Positions 1 through 14,400 of a stretch of DNA of 64,000 nt are shown here, in pieces (within the stretch, counting starts at the first letter, position 1; the number at the start of each line of letters is the position of its first letter). The DNA lies in assembly GCA_030522415.1 (NCBI GenBank), contig CM060107.1, positions 8,013,770 through 8,077,769 of the forward strand, read 5' to 3'. The notes beneath the pieces were generated by a model that had not been told where the DNA came from, made no database searches, and was given only the letters and a program-made list of their open reading frames with translations. Source of the stretch: Channallabes apus. Taxonomy: Eukaryota; Chordata; Actinopteri; Siluriformes; Clariidae. The translations under genes and the position numbers were made by a program.

Positions 1-25
1 GACCCTCTAGGTTTCAGGGTCTTAC

Positions 26-145
26 CCTCTCCCCTGCGGTGCAGGAGCAGTTGACGGTGTGTTCTCCACTTTTCTGCTCTCCACTCGTCGGAGTCGGGGT
101 CGGGATTAAAATAGGGGTGGGTTCAGTCACCACCTGCTTGGGGCA
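26..145 (-). CDS. col22a1: COL22A1 exon, Pro/Thr-rich linker before the triple helix
   Basis: This 120-nt phase-0 exon (residues 445-484) opens with C-P-K-Q-V-V-T-E-P, runs through a P-T-P-T-P-T stretch, and ends [12 protein letters not shown]. The N-C-S at 476 is a possible glycosylation sequon. The exon ends just before the first Gly-X-Y triplet. The acceptor follows a CT-rich tract (TCTCTCAG) and the donor is GTAAGA at 25-20. It is the last exon in the window. Confidence 0.87.
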
Positions 146-3100
146 CTGAGAGAGAGAGAACGAGACGCACATGCATTTTATTAAATATATCTTTAATTTC
201 ACATGTGATTTATGGAATTAATGATTTAAAAGCTAATTATTTAAAAGTTGATTGTTTGGAAGCTGATAATTTATGACACTGATCATTTAGAAGCTAATAA
301 TTTGAGGATGAGATAATTTATCGGTCATTTAAAAGATGACTGTTTAGAGGCTGATCATTAAGAAGCTGATCATTTGGTGAACTGATCATTTATGATACTG
401 TTTTAATCAAAGTGCTTATATAGACGCTGACTGTTTAGAAGCTGGTCCTGATCATTTTGGAGCTGATCATTTAGAGGCACGTCATTTAGAAGCTGATGGT
501 TTATGACACTGATTTATTAAAAGCTGGTCAGTTAGAACCTGATAAAAGCTAATCATTTATGCTCATCATTTATAAAGCAGATTGTTTCAAAGCTGATCAT
601 TTAGAAGCTCAAGCTGTTCATGCTGATCTTTTAAAAGCTGACTTTTTATCATTTGTTCACCTATGACATTTATTACATAGATAACTAATCAAAAAGAAGC
701 TGATAATCTATCAAGCTAAAGGACATTGTACTATACAGTATGTTCATATCTACATGAGGATTAACCTTCATAAAATGTATCAGTCAGGATTTAGGCCTTA
801 CAATAGCGCAGAGACAGCACTGGTTAAAGTGGTAAATGACCTCCTACTGACATCTGATCAGAGTTGTGTCTCCTTGTTTGATCATAGTATTTTCCTTCAA
901 AGATTATAAAAAAGTTCCATAACCTATAGAAATAGATCTCTCCCGGCTCAAGTCTCATGTGACTGATTTTAGATTTTAGACTGGTTTTAGATTTGTCTTA
1001 GACTTGTCTAGTTGTAATAAAGTGACGTTTGGTGTTCCACAAGGTTCTGTTTTGGGCTCAGTGTTATTTTCTCTCTTTATGCTTCCCCTGGATAGAATAA
1101 TTTGTTAGCGTGGTTTTAGTTTCCACTGTTACATTTACATTTAAGGCATTTGGCAGAAACCCTTATGCAGAACAACTTACATTTTTAGTTCATTATACAT
1201 CTGAGCACCTTGCGGTCAGAAGGCCAATGCCGTAACCACTGAGCCACCTTCGTTCTACTTACTTTCTGACAAGACAGAAGTACTGGTACTAGGACCACAT
1301 GAAGCTAGAAGTAAGCTTTTTGATCACACATTAACTCTGGATGGTGTTTTTAATTCATGATGTCCAACAGTAAAGCAGCTCTGAGTGAGTATTGATTCCA
1401 GTCTGTCATTCGAAGCTCATGTAGATAATATTAATATGATAGCATTCTTTATCTTCATTCATTCGTACTCACAGGGCCCGCAGGCAGGTCACAGCAAGTC
1501 TCCTGCTCTACCTGCTTGGAGTCGCAGTAGATCACCATCCTCTGCAGGTCGAACTGGGAAGAATAATTGAGGACTTCAATCATGATTCCGATTTTTTAAG
1601 TAGTGATTATTCAATTCAGATCATATTTCTCTGGAACTCACATCGATGGGGACGCTGTCGTAGAGCCTCTTGCCGATGACGGTTTTTCCCTGGATGTCGA
1701 TGTCCTCTCGGTCTTCAATCGGTATTGTCTGGATGTGCACGCAGTCCAAATAGAGCGAGACGGATTTGGATTGGACACTCAGACCGATTTTGTGCCAGTT
1801 TCTGTCGAATAGGTTATCCACATCCGGGCTGCGGAACACAGCGCGGACTGCGTCTTTGGTCAGACCCACGGCGTTGTACTCCACTGCTTTGTTCTCTCCA
1901 TCCAGACGGATTGATACCTGCCGGAAAGATAAAGACTGGATGACGTCACTTCCAATACAAGAAGTATGGGATAAAACGTGTGAAGTAAATCTCAGATACA
2001 AACGCTTAAAAAATAAACACTTATGAACTAAAGAATACCTGTCCCTGACACAAACTGGCTGACAGAAGCTTTTTCTGCTCCTTCAGAGCTTGATTTTTGA
2101 AAAGCTGATTGATTAAGACCCTGATAATGTAGGAAACTGATCATTTGTGTGATAATCATTTTAAATGCTTTAGGACCTGCTACTGTACAAAGCTATCTAT
2201 TTACAAGACTGCTTGTTTTATATTCTGATTAATCAGAAAATGTTCCTTTAAAAGGTAAATGTTAAAACTGTTCATTTGGAAAGTGATTATTTCAACAAGT
2301 GATAAATGTGATGAACTTTATCTAATATCTATATTAATACCTTTGAAGCTGATTGTGCATAAAGCTGATAATTTTTAAAGTTCTTGTTGGAAATGCGGTC
2401 CATCATTGAGTCCCTTTCTTCCTCGGCAGTCTGCTTTACTGACCTGAGGGATGCCGTATTTGTCATAGACCTGCCACAGGTACCAGTCCTCCCTCCTAGA
2501 TGTCTTTCTGAATTTGAACGTGGTGACGAAGGCGTATTCATCAGGAAGGCCTTGTTGAAACACGTTTCTGTAACAGACAGGAGGAGATGGTCACCCTGAA
2601 ATTTTGTGAAAACTTGTTTTGTAGAACCAATTATCAAATATCATCAATAATCAGCAGATAATTATAAAATTGATCATTTTTAAAGCTGGGCATTTAAGAA
2701 GCTAATCATTTAAGAAACTGAATGTTTAAGATGCTGATCAATTATAAAGCTGATATTTTATGAAGATGATCATTTAAGAAGCTGATAATTTAAGAAACTG
2801 TTCATTTAAGAAGCTGATCATTTATAAAGCTGATATTTTAAGAAGCTGATCAGTTATAAAACTGATAATTCACGACACTGATCACTTAGACTACAGATCA
2901 TTTAGGAACCTGTATTAGTTAAAAATATGGTTATTTATAAACTAATAAAATCGTTTATCATTTATATAGAGAACAGAATAAATAAAGCTGATAATTAATA
3001 AAGCTAATAATTTATTAAGCTGATTTAAGAAGAAAATCATTTAAAAAGTTAATCCCATAAGAAACTGATCATTTAGAAAGACATCTAGGAAGCTGATAAT

Positions 3101-5922
3101 TAATGAAGCAAATAATTTACTGTATAAAGCTCATCATGTAAGAGGCTGATTAATTAATTAATTAATTATTAAGCAAATAATTTAGGAAGCTGATTCTTTA
3201 ATTAATATATTTTTACCACTGCTTATACAGAACATGATTATTTTAGAAGGATGCCCAATTAAAGCTGATATTGTGTACTGAGAAAAAACATTCTACCTTA
3301 ATGGTATCTAAGCACTAGTGAAACCCTGGGAGAAGTGCACTAGTGTACCAGAAAATTATATAGAGAAATAAAGGGAGTTTTTATGCTCATACTGTAACTG
3401 TGTTCTCTTATTCTGCACAAACAAAAGTATCTGTTTGAACACCATTTAAAAAAAAAAGTTGACTATTTAGTTACACTGCATTGGTAGGTATTTATTTGTT
3501 AAGATGTATATAAATGCCTAGACAAGTGTTCTTACAGAGCATCAGAAAGATACTAATAAAATGTGTTATTTTGAACAGACGTTAAAGCAGGTTCACAATA
3601 AATGTACAAAACTGAGCATCATTTAGTAAAGTATCAAGTCAGATCATTCACTAATTTAAGCTGTAATCTCATTTTATTTATATTCATATTAACTGAATTA
3701 GTTTTTGTACTCTCATTAAATACTTATAATATATATACTGAAACAATATCTAATTAAAAGTATTAAACAATTTCAATTTTATACATAAAAGTGAAGTGTA
3801 ACATGACTAACTCTTCAAAGTGTGTTACAGCAGTGTATCATGTTGTGTGTTTGGATTAACAGTGTTGTACTCACTCAGTGTGCTGAACAATCGGCATCGT
3901 CCCCAGTCTCACATAGGAGCTCTGTCCAGGCTCAGACTTCTCTCCCAGAACATCTCTCACCTTAAAGTACTCCATCAGGTCAAAGCCTGGACTCAACAGG
4001 AGAGAATCATAATCACATTGCATTAACATTGTTCTGTGCTTTAAAAAAAATAAATAATAAAAAATTTTTATTGTAATGTACAGTATGGCCACTAGGGGGA
4101 AAGAATTAATAAAAACATAGAGAAGGCTTGATAATAGTATATTTAATTATAAGAAATGTAGGCTGTTTTTTTTTCAGGATCAACAGTAGCATCCTAATAG
4201 CATTTTAAGAACGTTTTTGGGACTTACGCGGTATCTTACTCAAATAATGCTGTTGTGCTGAATATCACAACAGCATTGTGGTGATGTGGTTGTACGTAGG
4301 CACAATGGCAGAGCCTGCATACTGAAGACATTACAACAGCGTGACCTCGAGTATGGCATTGCTTTTATACCACAATTTTAAATACCATTCATCACCAACT
4401 GATTATGACTTATTTACTGTAACAAGGTATTTTGCTCCTACACATATCCTTACTCCTTACACGACTGGGGGAACTAACTCACCGCGACTGGCGAAGCTGG
4501 CGACTGACGGTTAGCGAGAGACAGTTAGTGTATTTAACAAGAGTGAAAGTATTTTTAAATTCTTACTTGTATTATGCAGCAAGAAAGTGATTCCCACTAA
4601 TTTCACTTTAGAATAGCACCTTTTTGCTAACCATTGACGTTAGTTTCCAGGTTTCGGGGTTGAATCCCAAGTAATGTTAAACAGAAACCTATTGTAGTGT
4701 TCTATATGTACTGTATATGCTGTACAATCCCTTGGTCCACACAGCAAGTAGAACCCTTGATCAGGGGTTAAATAGGGATTTGATTTGTGTTTCTTGTGTT
4801 AGAAGCTAGTTAGCTTTGTAGCTTACGTTAGCCGTGAGCAGAACAACACAGATGATTCAAGCAGAAAGTGCTTCTTTCACTTTGTGGGTTTTGGCAGGCA
4901 GCTGCTCTCTCCTCAATACACTGTACCGTACAGACCTACTCCCACCCAGGCTGTGAGCAACAGTTAGTGTAATTAAACACTGTAGAACACCTGGGATGCC
5001 AAGTGATACATATAGTTTATGCCTATTCAGCCTATTTTAATCTACTGTCTATTAACAGCACTCGTGGAGCCTCTTTTCCAATCAGATTACTCGGTCAGAA
5101 CTACTCTCACACACTCATCTTCTATACCACTTTATCCTGTCGCACGGACCTGGAGCCTATAGCAGGAGGCTTAGGGCACGAGGCAGGGTACACCCTGGAC
5201 AGGGTCCCAATCCATCGCAGGGCACACACTCATACTGTACACACTCACACAATATGGGCAATTAGCCTGTCCTGCATATCTTTGGACTGTGGGAGGAAAC
5301 CGAAGTACCCCACCAAACACGGGGAGAACATGCAAACTCCATCCACAGAGATGGGAATCGAGCCTGGCCGGGACTGGCCGGGAATCGGTCAGAACTAGCT
5401 GTTATATAACTTTTCGTAGTGAGATAAGTAAGATCTTATTACATAAGATACTGTAGGTAACAACAAACAACTGGGCCCCTTTAAAAAGTTGCCAGGCAAT
5501 AAAATGTTTTATATAATTATTATTGTAGAATTTTTGTTTGTATCATCAACTACAAGACTAGTGTTTGTATCTGTACATTTAAAACAAACTGTACATCCCC
5601 TGTAGGTACCTTATTCATTTTATTGAGGAACGGCAAGAGAAACTCCTACTGTAGCTCAGTTGGACCAGCTTGTTGTCCTGTGAATGTGGTGATGTTCGCG
5701 AGTGCTCTCATCAAAATCACAGTAGGGTGTTTCTACCAGTGAAGGCCATGCAGATGCAGCTTGCCTACAGAAGTTAGCAACCGTGGCGGTAGCTTGAAAG
5801 ATGATTTTTTTGATGCTTAGTAACAGAACTGGCGCTGTCTCGTGTACAGTACGTCCAGAGTCAGTGTTATAGCGCCACTAATTGGGCCTGATGTCGCAAC
5901 TGTGTCATTGGCGTTCCAGTGG

Positions 5923-5958
<36 letters not shown>

Positions 5959-8725
5959 ATGAGAGAGAGAGAGTTTCATGCTGAGGTTCGTTTCGGCCAA
6001 CCACCACATAACAGTGGCAGAAAGACGATGCTGCTGTGCATAACACGCGCATTTCCATGGCAACAGGGCGTTTACCCAGTAGAGCGTGTGACCCCGTGAG
6101 TCGTTAATGTTCCTCACTGAGGTAACACACAAACCTCTGACGACTCAGTATTTCCAGTTCGTCCAGCCCCTTCAGCATACTGGTTCTCCCTTTAATTAAT
6201 CAGTACGTGACCTCATGAAACTCATTCACAGCTATTGAAAATAATCCATTCTGTAAATGATTCTGTACATCATACGCACATAAAAGTCCTTCTCTAATCA
6301 TGATTTAAACGTAGACATGATTCATTATCAATTAAATAATTCATCGCTCATGAATTAACCTGAAAATCCATCTATCCATGTAAGAGCCTCTGTAGTCCAA
6401 CAACATTTAGCATTGTATTTATATTTATTCCCATGATATAATTGTGGTCAACATTCACACACTACAGGTCAATAGGGAACGCCAATTAGCCTAAGCTGCA
6501 TGTTTTCACACTGTAGGAGGAAACCGGAGTACCCGGAGGAAACCCACCAAGCACAGGGCGAACAATGCAAACTTCATGCACACAGACCCCGAGGTGGGAA
6601 TCGAACCTGCACCCTGGAGGGGTGAGGTGACATTGCTGACCACTAAGACACTACAGTGATTCTCTCCTAAAAAAACTGATTCATAACTAATGATTCAAGA
6701 TAAAAATGATTCAGTACATGATACAGAGATACAAAGCATTTACTGTTAATGATTCACTGTAAACAATGATTCATTTCCAGCTTCATATGCTGTGAACTGA
6801 AAATGATTCAGTGGCAACGATTCATCCTAAATAAGATTCCTGTAAATGATTCACAGCGGCACGGTGGTGTAGTGGTTAGCACTGTCGCCTTGCACCTCCA
6901 GATCTTCGATTCCCGTCTCTGTGTGCATGGAGTTTGCATGTTCTCCCCGTGCTTGGTGGGTTTCCTCCGGGTACTCCGGTTTCCTCCCACAGTCCAAAGA
7001 TATGCAGGTTAGGCTAATTGTCGTTCCCAAATTGACCATAGTGTGTGTGTGTGTGTGCTCTGCGATGGATTGGCACGCTGTCCAGGGTGTACCCTGCCTC
7101 GTGCCCTGAGTCTCCTGGGATAGGCTCCAGGTCCCCGCGACCCTAATACAGGATAAAGCGGTATAGAAGATGAATGAATGAATGAATAAATGATTCACAC
7201 ATGATTCGTCATCCACTGCTAATGAACAATGACTCCATGCAAACAAGAGCACTGAAAGCACATGAAAGTAATTCACTAGTAATAATAAAGAAAACTGTGA
7301 TCTCGAAATGATTCACTGCAAATGATTGATACAGGATGATTCACTGCTAACAATGTAGGCAGAAGAAAATGATTCAATCCAACTGAAACGATTCACTGAC
7401 CGTGTAAGTGATTTTACAGCTAATTTTAGGTTATGCAAATATGTTATTTGTTTATCTTCTATTGCACTTATCCTGTAAGGGGTCGGGGGAGGGTGTGGGT
7501 GAAGCTGGAGCTTATCACAGGAGACCTAGGGGGCACATCTTGGACAGGGTGCCAATCCATCGCAGGGTGCACACACACACCCACCCACACGTACATCGTG
7601 TACAGTGTGTACAGTTTGGGAACGCCAGTTAGTGTGATCTACATGTCTTTGGGAGGAAACTGGAGTACATGGAGGAAACCCACCAAGCACAGGGAGAACA
7701 TGCAAACTCCATGCACATAGAGGCAGGAATCGGACTCTCGACCCTGGAGGTGCGAGGCCACAGTGCTAACTGCTAAGCCATCGTGCCACCCTACTTTACT
7801 ATTACTAATACTGCTACAGTGGTACCTCGGCATTCTCCCATAGGAGATAAAGTAAATGTAAATAATCTGTTCCAGCCACCCAGACATATTACCAATATTA
7901 CTAATTTCCAACACTATAATGATATTTTTGCATATAAAAACAATTCAAACATTTCAAAAAGACATGTAAATGAAGTAAAATAGGAAACAAATAGAGATTA
8001 AACCTTATTTAATCTTAATTTACGATTCCTCTCGTCACCGGCTGCTTTAAATAACAAACTAAAAGCGGCTCCGTTTTCTTCTTACTACCGTCCTTGAGAA
8101 CATTCTTGTGCACCATGGTGCTATGTCTTCGCCAAATCTTGCACAAAATGCAAAAAAAAAACCAGGAAAAAAAATTTAAACGCACTTCAGCTTTCCACTG
8201 ACGCAAACAGTTTTTGATCGGCTAGCGGACGCACAGCAACACGCGACCAGAAATACAGTATGTGCGAACACCTCGGTCGCTCAGATGCCGAGAAATTTCT
8301 TGCACAATTTTTGTACTTCAGGCAAAAACTTGCATGGTGTGGAGTTCATTTTCCGAGGTAGCACCGTATTCATTCATTCCTTTTCTATAGCGCTTATCCG
8401 GGGCCACGCGGGTCTGGAACCTGCCCCAGGTGACTTCAGGCGGAGTAGACAACTAATTACTACAACTAATGTTATTGTAATATTCCTGGTATATCATTAT
8501 ATTGATCATATCATATGCAGCCCACACACTCGTCATACATTAGGCATTACCTTTAAAATATCTAATAATAATAATAATAATAATAATAATGGAATTTAAT
8601 GACGCCTATGATTAATTTAGTGAAAAATTCTAGATTTCTTTTTTCTTACAATCATAAAAATACTTCATTTGATATTAAGTAATATTTTCAGTTCTACATT
8701 ACAACACTCCTGTGTTTCTCATGTT

Positions 8726-8768
<43 letters not shown>

Positions 8769-8920
8769 AGATTTCCCCCTGTAGCTTCACCAAGAGCCTG
8801 TAATTAGAAAGGCAAAGCCAAGTGTATAATCATTCCTCTAGTGGAGAGCTATTTTGGACTCTTTCTCTTTCTGTGTGTGTGTCTGTGTGTGTGTATGTGT
8901 GTGTGTGTAGGTGTGTGTGT

Positions 8921-9002
<82 letters not shown>

Positions 9003-9102
9003 TGCAGCTGTCTGAGAAACGAAGCGAGGACCTTAATGACACGCTCCTCTGATCCACATCTGTTCATATCAGACCACATGGTCACATCTGCTTGCATACG
9101 GT

Positions 9103-9151
<49 letters not shown>

Positions 9152-11363
9152 TATATTATATTATATTATATTATATTATATTATATTATATTATATTATA
9201 TTATATTATATTATATTATATCAATATAATTGATGCCTGAGTAACTGTTCCATCATGAACATGTCAGTGTTTTACCGTTTCCTGTGTGATGATGTCTGAT
9301 GTTGTGTGATGGTGTGAGATTGTCTGTGATGTTGTGTTATGGTCTGAGATGAACTGTGATGGTGTGTGATGTGTGATGGTCTGTGATTGTGTGTGATGGT
9401 CTGTGATGGTGTGAGATGATCTGTGATTTTGTGTGATGATGTGAGATGGTCTGTGATGGTGTGTGATTGTGTGTGATGGTCTGTGATGGTGTGTGATGGT
9501 CTGTGATTGTGTGTGATGGTCTGTGATGTTGTGTGATGGTGTGAGATGGTCTGTGATGTTGTGTGATGGTGTGAGATGGTCTGTGATGTTGTGTGATGTT
9601 GTGTGATGGTGTGTGATGGTCTGTGATGGTGTATGATGTTATGTTATGGTGTGAGATGATCTGTGATGGTGTGTGATGGTGTATGATGTTATGTTATGGT
9701 GTGAGATGATCTGTGATGGTGTGTGATGGTCTGTGATGGTGCGTGATGTGTGAGATGATCTGTGATGACCTGTGATGGTGCGTGATGTGTGATGGTGTGA
9801 GATGATCTGTGATGGTGTGAGATGATCTGTGATGGTGTGTGATGGTCTGTGATGACCTGTGATGGTGCGTGATGTGTGATGTTGTGTGTTGGTGTGTGAT
9901 GGTCTGTGATGACCTGTGATGACCTGTGATGGTGCGTGATGTGTGATGGTGTGTGATGGTGTATGATGTTATGTTATGGTGTGAGATGATCTGTGATGGT
10001 GTGTGATGGTCTGTGATGACCTGTGATGGTGCGTGATGTGTGATGGTGTGTGATGGTCTGTGATGGTGTGTGATGGTCTGTGATGGTGTGTGATGGTCTG
10101 TGATGGTGTGTGATGGTCTGTGATGACCTGTGATGGTGTGTGATGACCTGTGATGGTGCGTGATGGTCTGTGATGGTGTGTGATGGTCTGTGATGACCTG
10201 TGATTGTGTGTGATGGTCTGTGATGGTGTGTGATGGTGTGCGATGGTCTGTGATGACCTGTGATGGTGCGTGATGTGTGATGGTCTGTGATGGTCTGTGA
10301 TGGTGTGTGATGGTGTGTGATGGTCTGTGATGACCTGTGATGGTGCGTGATGTGTGACGGTCTATGATGGTGTGTGATTGTGTGTGATGGTGTGTGATGA
10401 TCTGTGCTGTTGTCTGATGATGTGAGATGGTCTGAGGTCTATGAATCTAATACACACCCCATCGGTCAACACAGCTACTTATAAAACACTTCACTCGGTC
10501 TCTGGCCTTATCGTTTCTACAGTAACAGCTCCTCCTCAGGACCGGTACCACAGATTGAAAATCATGTAAATTACATTGAAGCAATGTTTCTTTAAAGTAA
10601 GATGATTACTAAACATTGATGAAAGGAGCCTGAAGTACGAGTGCTTTATAACATTCACAGGGAAGACTTTGCAACCTTCTACGCAGCATTCATAACGTAT
10701 CAGCCTTCACACTAACTTTTTTACAGGTTTTGTAATTTTTTACAGTCACTTAATTTTTTTTATGGCACTTCATAAAATTTTTTTACAGTCCAGAAAATCC
10801 CCCACTGTGGTCTATCTGAAGGTACGAATATCTTCTCTTTAAAACTTGTTTAGTTTTTCATAACGTTTTACAGTTGGTATTATTACGGTTTTCAGAAGTT
10901 TTTATAGCCGTCATAAATTGTATAGCTTTCATAACCTTTTATTCAGCTTTTATTATTTCTTTACAACCTTTTTAAAATTCCTTGGAACCATTATAGCCTT
11001 GTATAGAACCTTCATGACATTTTATAAAACTTTATAACTTTTTTACAACCTTCATAACTTATTTGCACAACTTTAGACTGTCTGAAACATGCTGGATCAC
11101 TGGTCAGGTCAGTTACTTTTAATTTTACCTGGACTTCACTTAAAGTTTTTTTCCCCTACTTTAATCATCTTTTAATGTTGTATAAAGTGACTTGTTGTCC
11201 AGAGTCCATGTCCATGTCCTCTCCATGTTCCTCAGCAGGTCTGGTTTTTAGCTCAGCTCTTGTGAAAGTGAGTGGGAGGCTCATACAGGAACTCTGATTC
11301 CCCCGAAAGACTCAAAGCAAACATCCTGGCATGAGGACTGATACAGTAGAAAAATATAGGCGT

Positions 11364-11460
<97 letters not shown>

Positions 11461-14400
11461 CACATCAGTAATGTAAAATGGTGGACACCAAGGGACATGT
11501 TCCATTATAGCTGCTCTTTATTTACCACTGTGCTATAGGAGGGGGGGGGGGGGTGAGTCACCTGGTACTTCCTGCAGTCGGGCGCTGGTGCTGTTCGGCT
11601 TGAAGCGTTCCGCTTGCACCTTCATGTTTGGGCACAGCACATCTGTATGGGAAGAAGAGACATAAACTGTTAGGATGTGGTCATAAACCTGTTCAGGACA
11701 TTTCCCCACAATGCTTGTTGCTTCTATTAAGTGAACCTGAAAGCAGAGTTTAGATTTGAGATGATGATGATCCTGTAGTTCAGATTTTGCACCACAGTGG
11801 CTCTGACACTAGTTGCAGCTGTATACTGTAGGACAGGGTTTTATTAATTTGCCTGTTCTTACTGTATGTGGCTCCGTTTCCCTAGTAGCAGTTCAAACAC
11901 AGGGAATTATTTAACATTCATGGAAGGAGTCTCCAGTGTCAGTGCTTTGTTACACTCAGAGGTAAAGCCACATGTTTTTTTTTTTTTTTTAATAAAAAAA
12001 TTACAGGTTGAGTGTTATTTTTCATGTCAAGATATTTTTAAATATAAATGATGTGTTTCGCTGTTTAGAGCTGCTATGATGTAACTGGCGTATAAATTAT
12101 AGTAGATACTGTAAAATGCATATCATTCAGTAATGTATCAATAAATGTAATTATTATCAAATTGCTACATCACACTCATCACCATGCTGTTGACTCAAGA
12201 TTCAAAGAACTTTATGAAGTCTTGAATCTGGAGTCCGTACTGAATATCAGCACAGCCATGATGTGGTAAAGTACTGAAGACCCTACAGCCATGCTGATAT
12301 TCAGTACAACAGCACTACCACGAATGTCATATTGCTTTTATACAACAGTTCCCCAAACATCACTTATTATACTTATACTTATATATAGTGGAACTACAGT
12401 AATAGAGGTAGAAGTAGGTATTACTGTACTGTATGTAGCCAAAAGGTGAGGAGAATAAACCATGGAGGTGTTGGACAGTCCTGAGAAACATACGAGATTT
12501 ACTCTATATTTCCACTTATTCCACTTTAGAATATCAGCTCCGTAAACATCTGGGTTCCAGGGTTAAATCCCAAATAGCATTAAATGTAAAACCAGTGTCC
12601 TATGTACTGTACAGTGTAATTTAGAGTCCCTTGTTCCACAGACCAAGTAGTGCCCTTGATCAGGGATTTAGAACTTGGAATTTGGATCACTGTGTTAAAA
12701 AGCTAGTTAACTGTAGCTTTGTAGCCTTAGGAAAATGCAAATGATTGGTATGTAAAGCTAATTTGAACCACATAGGGCATAGTTTTGAGAGATTAGCTAA
12801 TGTGTACAAAAGTAAAATGATCAGTTAAAAAAAATATATTATACAATATATAAACAAAGGAAATCATAAAAACAAAAAATAAATAAAATACACACATACT
12901 CAGGCTCCTGGCCAAAATTTCATGCTCAAATTTTCATGAGTTCCAATCTTTAAACTAAATGATGATTTAATTCATTGGGATCTTAAACTAATCAGAACGG
13001 GGCGGGATTTACAGACATTGTTCGTTATTTAAGTTTAAAAAAAAAGTTCAGATTTTACAGATTTCCACATTTCCAGGAATCTCCTCCCCTGCTAAAAGAA
13101 GATGTTCCTCTGCTGGGTGATGAGCTCGGTCCCGAGCGTGAGGAAAGGGTGGCGTAATTTACATTCGCAGGTTGCGTTGTCCAGCTCTGACCTCATGCCA
13201 ACGCCCGAGCGGTGACAGTGCTGAGGCAGATTTCAAACATATAAAGGAGGTAAGTGATAGCTGCGCTGACAGGACGCGAAGGCGACACCGGAACGCTCGG
13301 TTTGCTTTGGCACACCCAGAGAGAATCTGCTATTTCTGGAGGAAAACCTCCCTCTAATGCTAAGGGAAGATGGTAATAATGGGGTGTATGTGGAGGCTCG
13401 TCCTATTCAGGAGTCTGGACTGACCTAGTTCTGACGTTCCATATATTTTCACTTCGTCTGACATGTTAGCAAGTTCATAATAGGCAAACTAGCCTAGAAG
13501 TATTATGGCTATTAAAAATGCAAACAATGAGACATACTATGGATAAAACAAACACATTATATTAAATTAATAAAAATCTATCTGTAATGACCAAAGAAAA
13601 AAGGCTAGAATGATAAGAAGCTAATGCAATTAATTATTTGCAAAATGTACTTTACACAACTTCAAACAAATTTTGTAGCTTTAGATTCAGGCAGCTGTGA
13701 CATAAACTGTAGGTCTAAATAAACACGGCAAAACAACATGTGTACATCTATATAAATAAAAAACAGGTTTTGTCTGTACGTTGGTCAGAACTCGCTCTTT
13801 CAATGGTATCTTTACGTTTCATACATTGTAGCACCAGACTCAGAAAAAGTTCTGTCTGTATGTCTGATCAGCCAGATTTTGTCACAACATCACACAAAAC
13901 TGGCTGGACTGAATTTAGTGAAACTTTGGCATTAGCTTGGTATTTCCCTGAAGTTAAACCGTAAATAAAATCTAAATGTTCAGTGCAGTTGAAGTTATGA
14001 GCAGTTTTGTGCTAGATTTCTTCTAGTGCTTTTTTGGACGAATATAACACTCTGACCCTTGAGGTGGGCGTGGCTATACGCATCACTCATCAGAGCCAAT
14101 CAGAACACACCGAAACGACGGTAATGCACCGACAAACCTGGAAAATTCCCAATATCAGGCCTCATTTAAAAAAAATGGAACGTACACTATGAAACTGAAC
14201 CTTGCGACATTAAATTAAACAATAATGTTAGAGACAAACAATGCAACCATGGGCGGTGTCTTCTTGTGCCAGTCCCAAGTCTGGATAAATGCAGAGGGTT
14301 GTGTCAGGAAGGGCATCCGACGTAAAAACATTTGCCAAATCAATGATGCGAATCAGAAATATAATTTCCATACCGGATCGGTCGTGGCCCGGGTTAACAA

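Larger units (their letters stand above)
6190..7420. repeat. Diffuse ATGATTCA-rich tandem-like sequence
   Basis: The word ATGATTCA or close variants recurs at irregular 16-25-bp spacing over about 1.2 kb of intron 3, interrupted by two SINE copies. It looks like an eroded short-unit minisatellite. Confidence 0.55.

Noticed and set aside
8822..9233. Long ORFs on both strands rich in Val/Cys or Thr/His
   Set aside because: They are translations of GT/CA and TTATA microsatellites, open in several frames at once.
9283..10438. Possible CRISPR-like array because of short regular repeats
   Set aside because: There are no unique spacers; it is a continuous minisatellite in a vertebrate intron.
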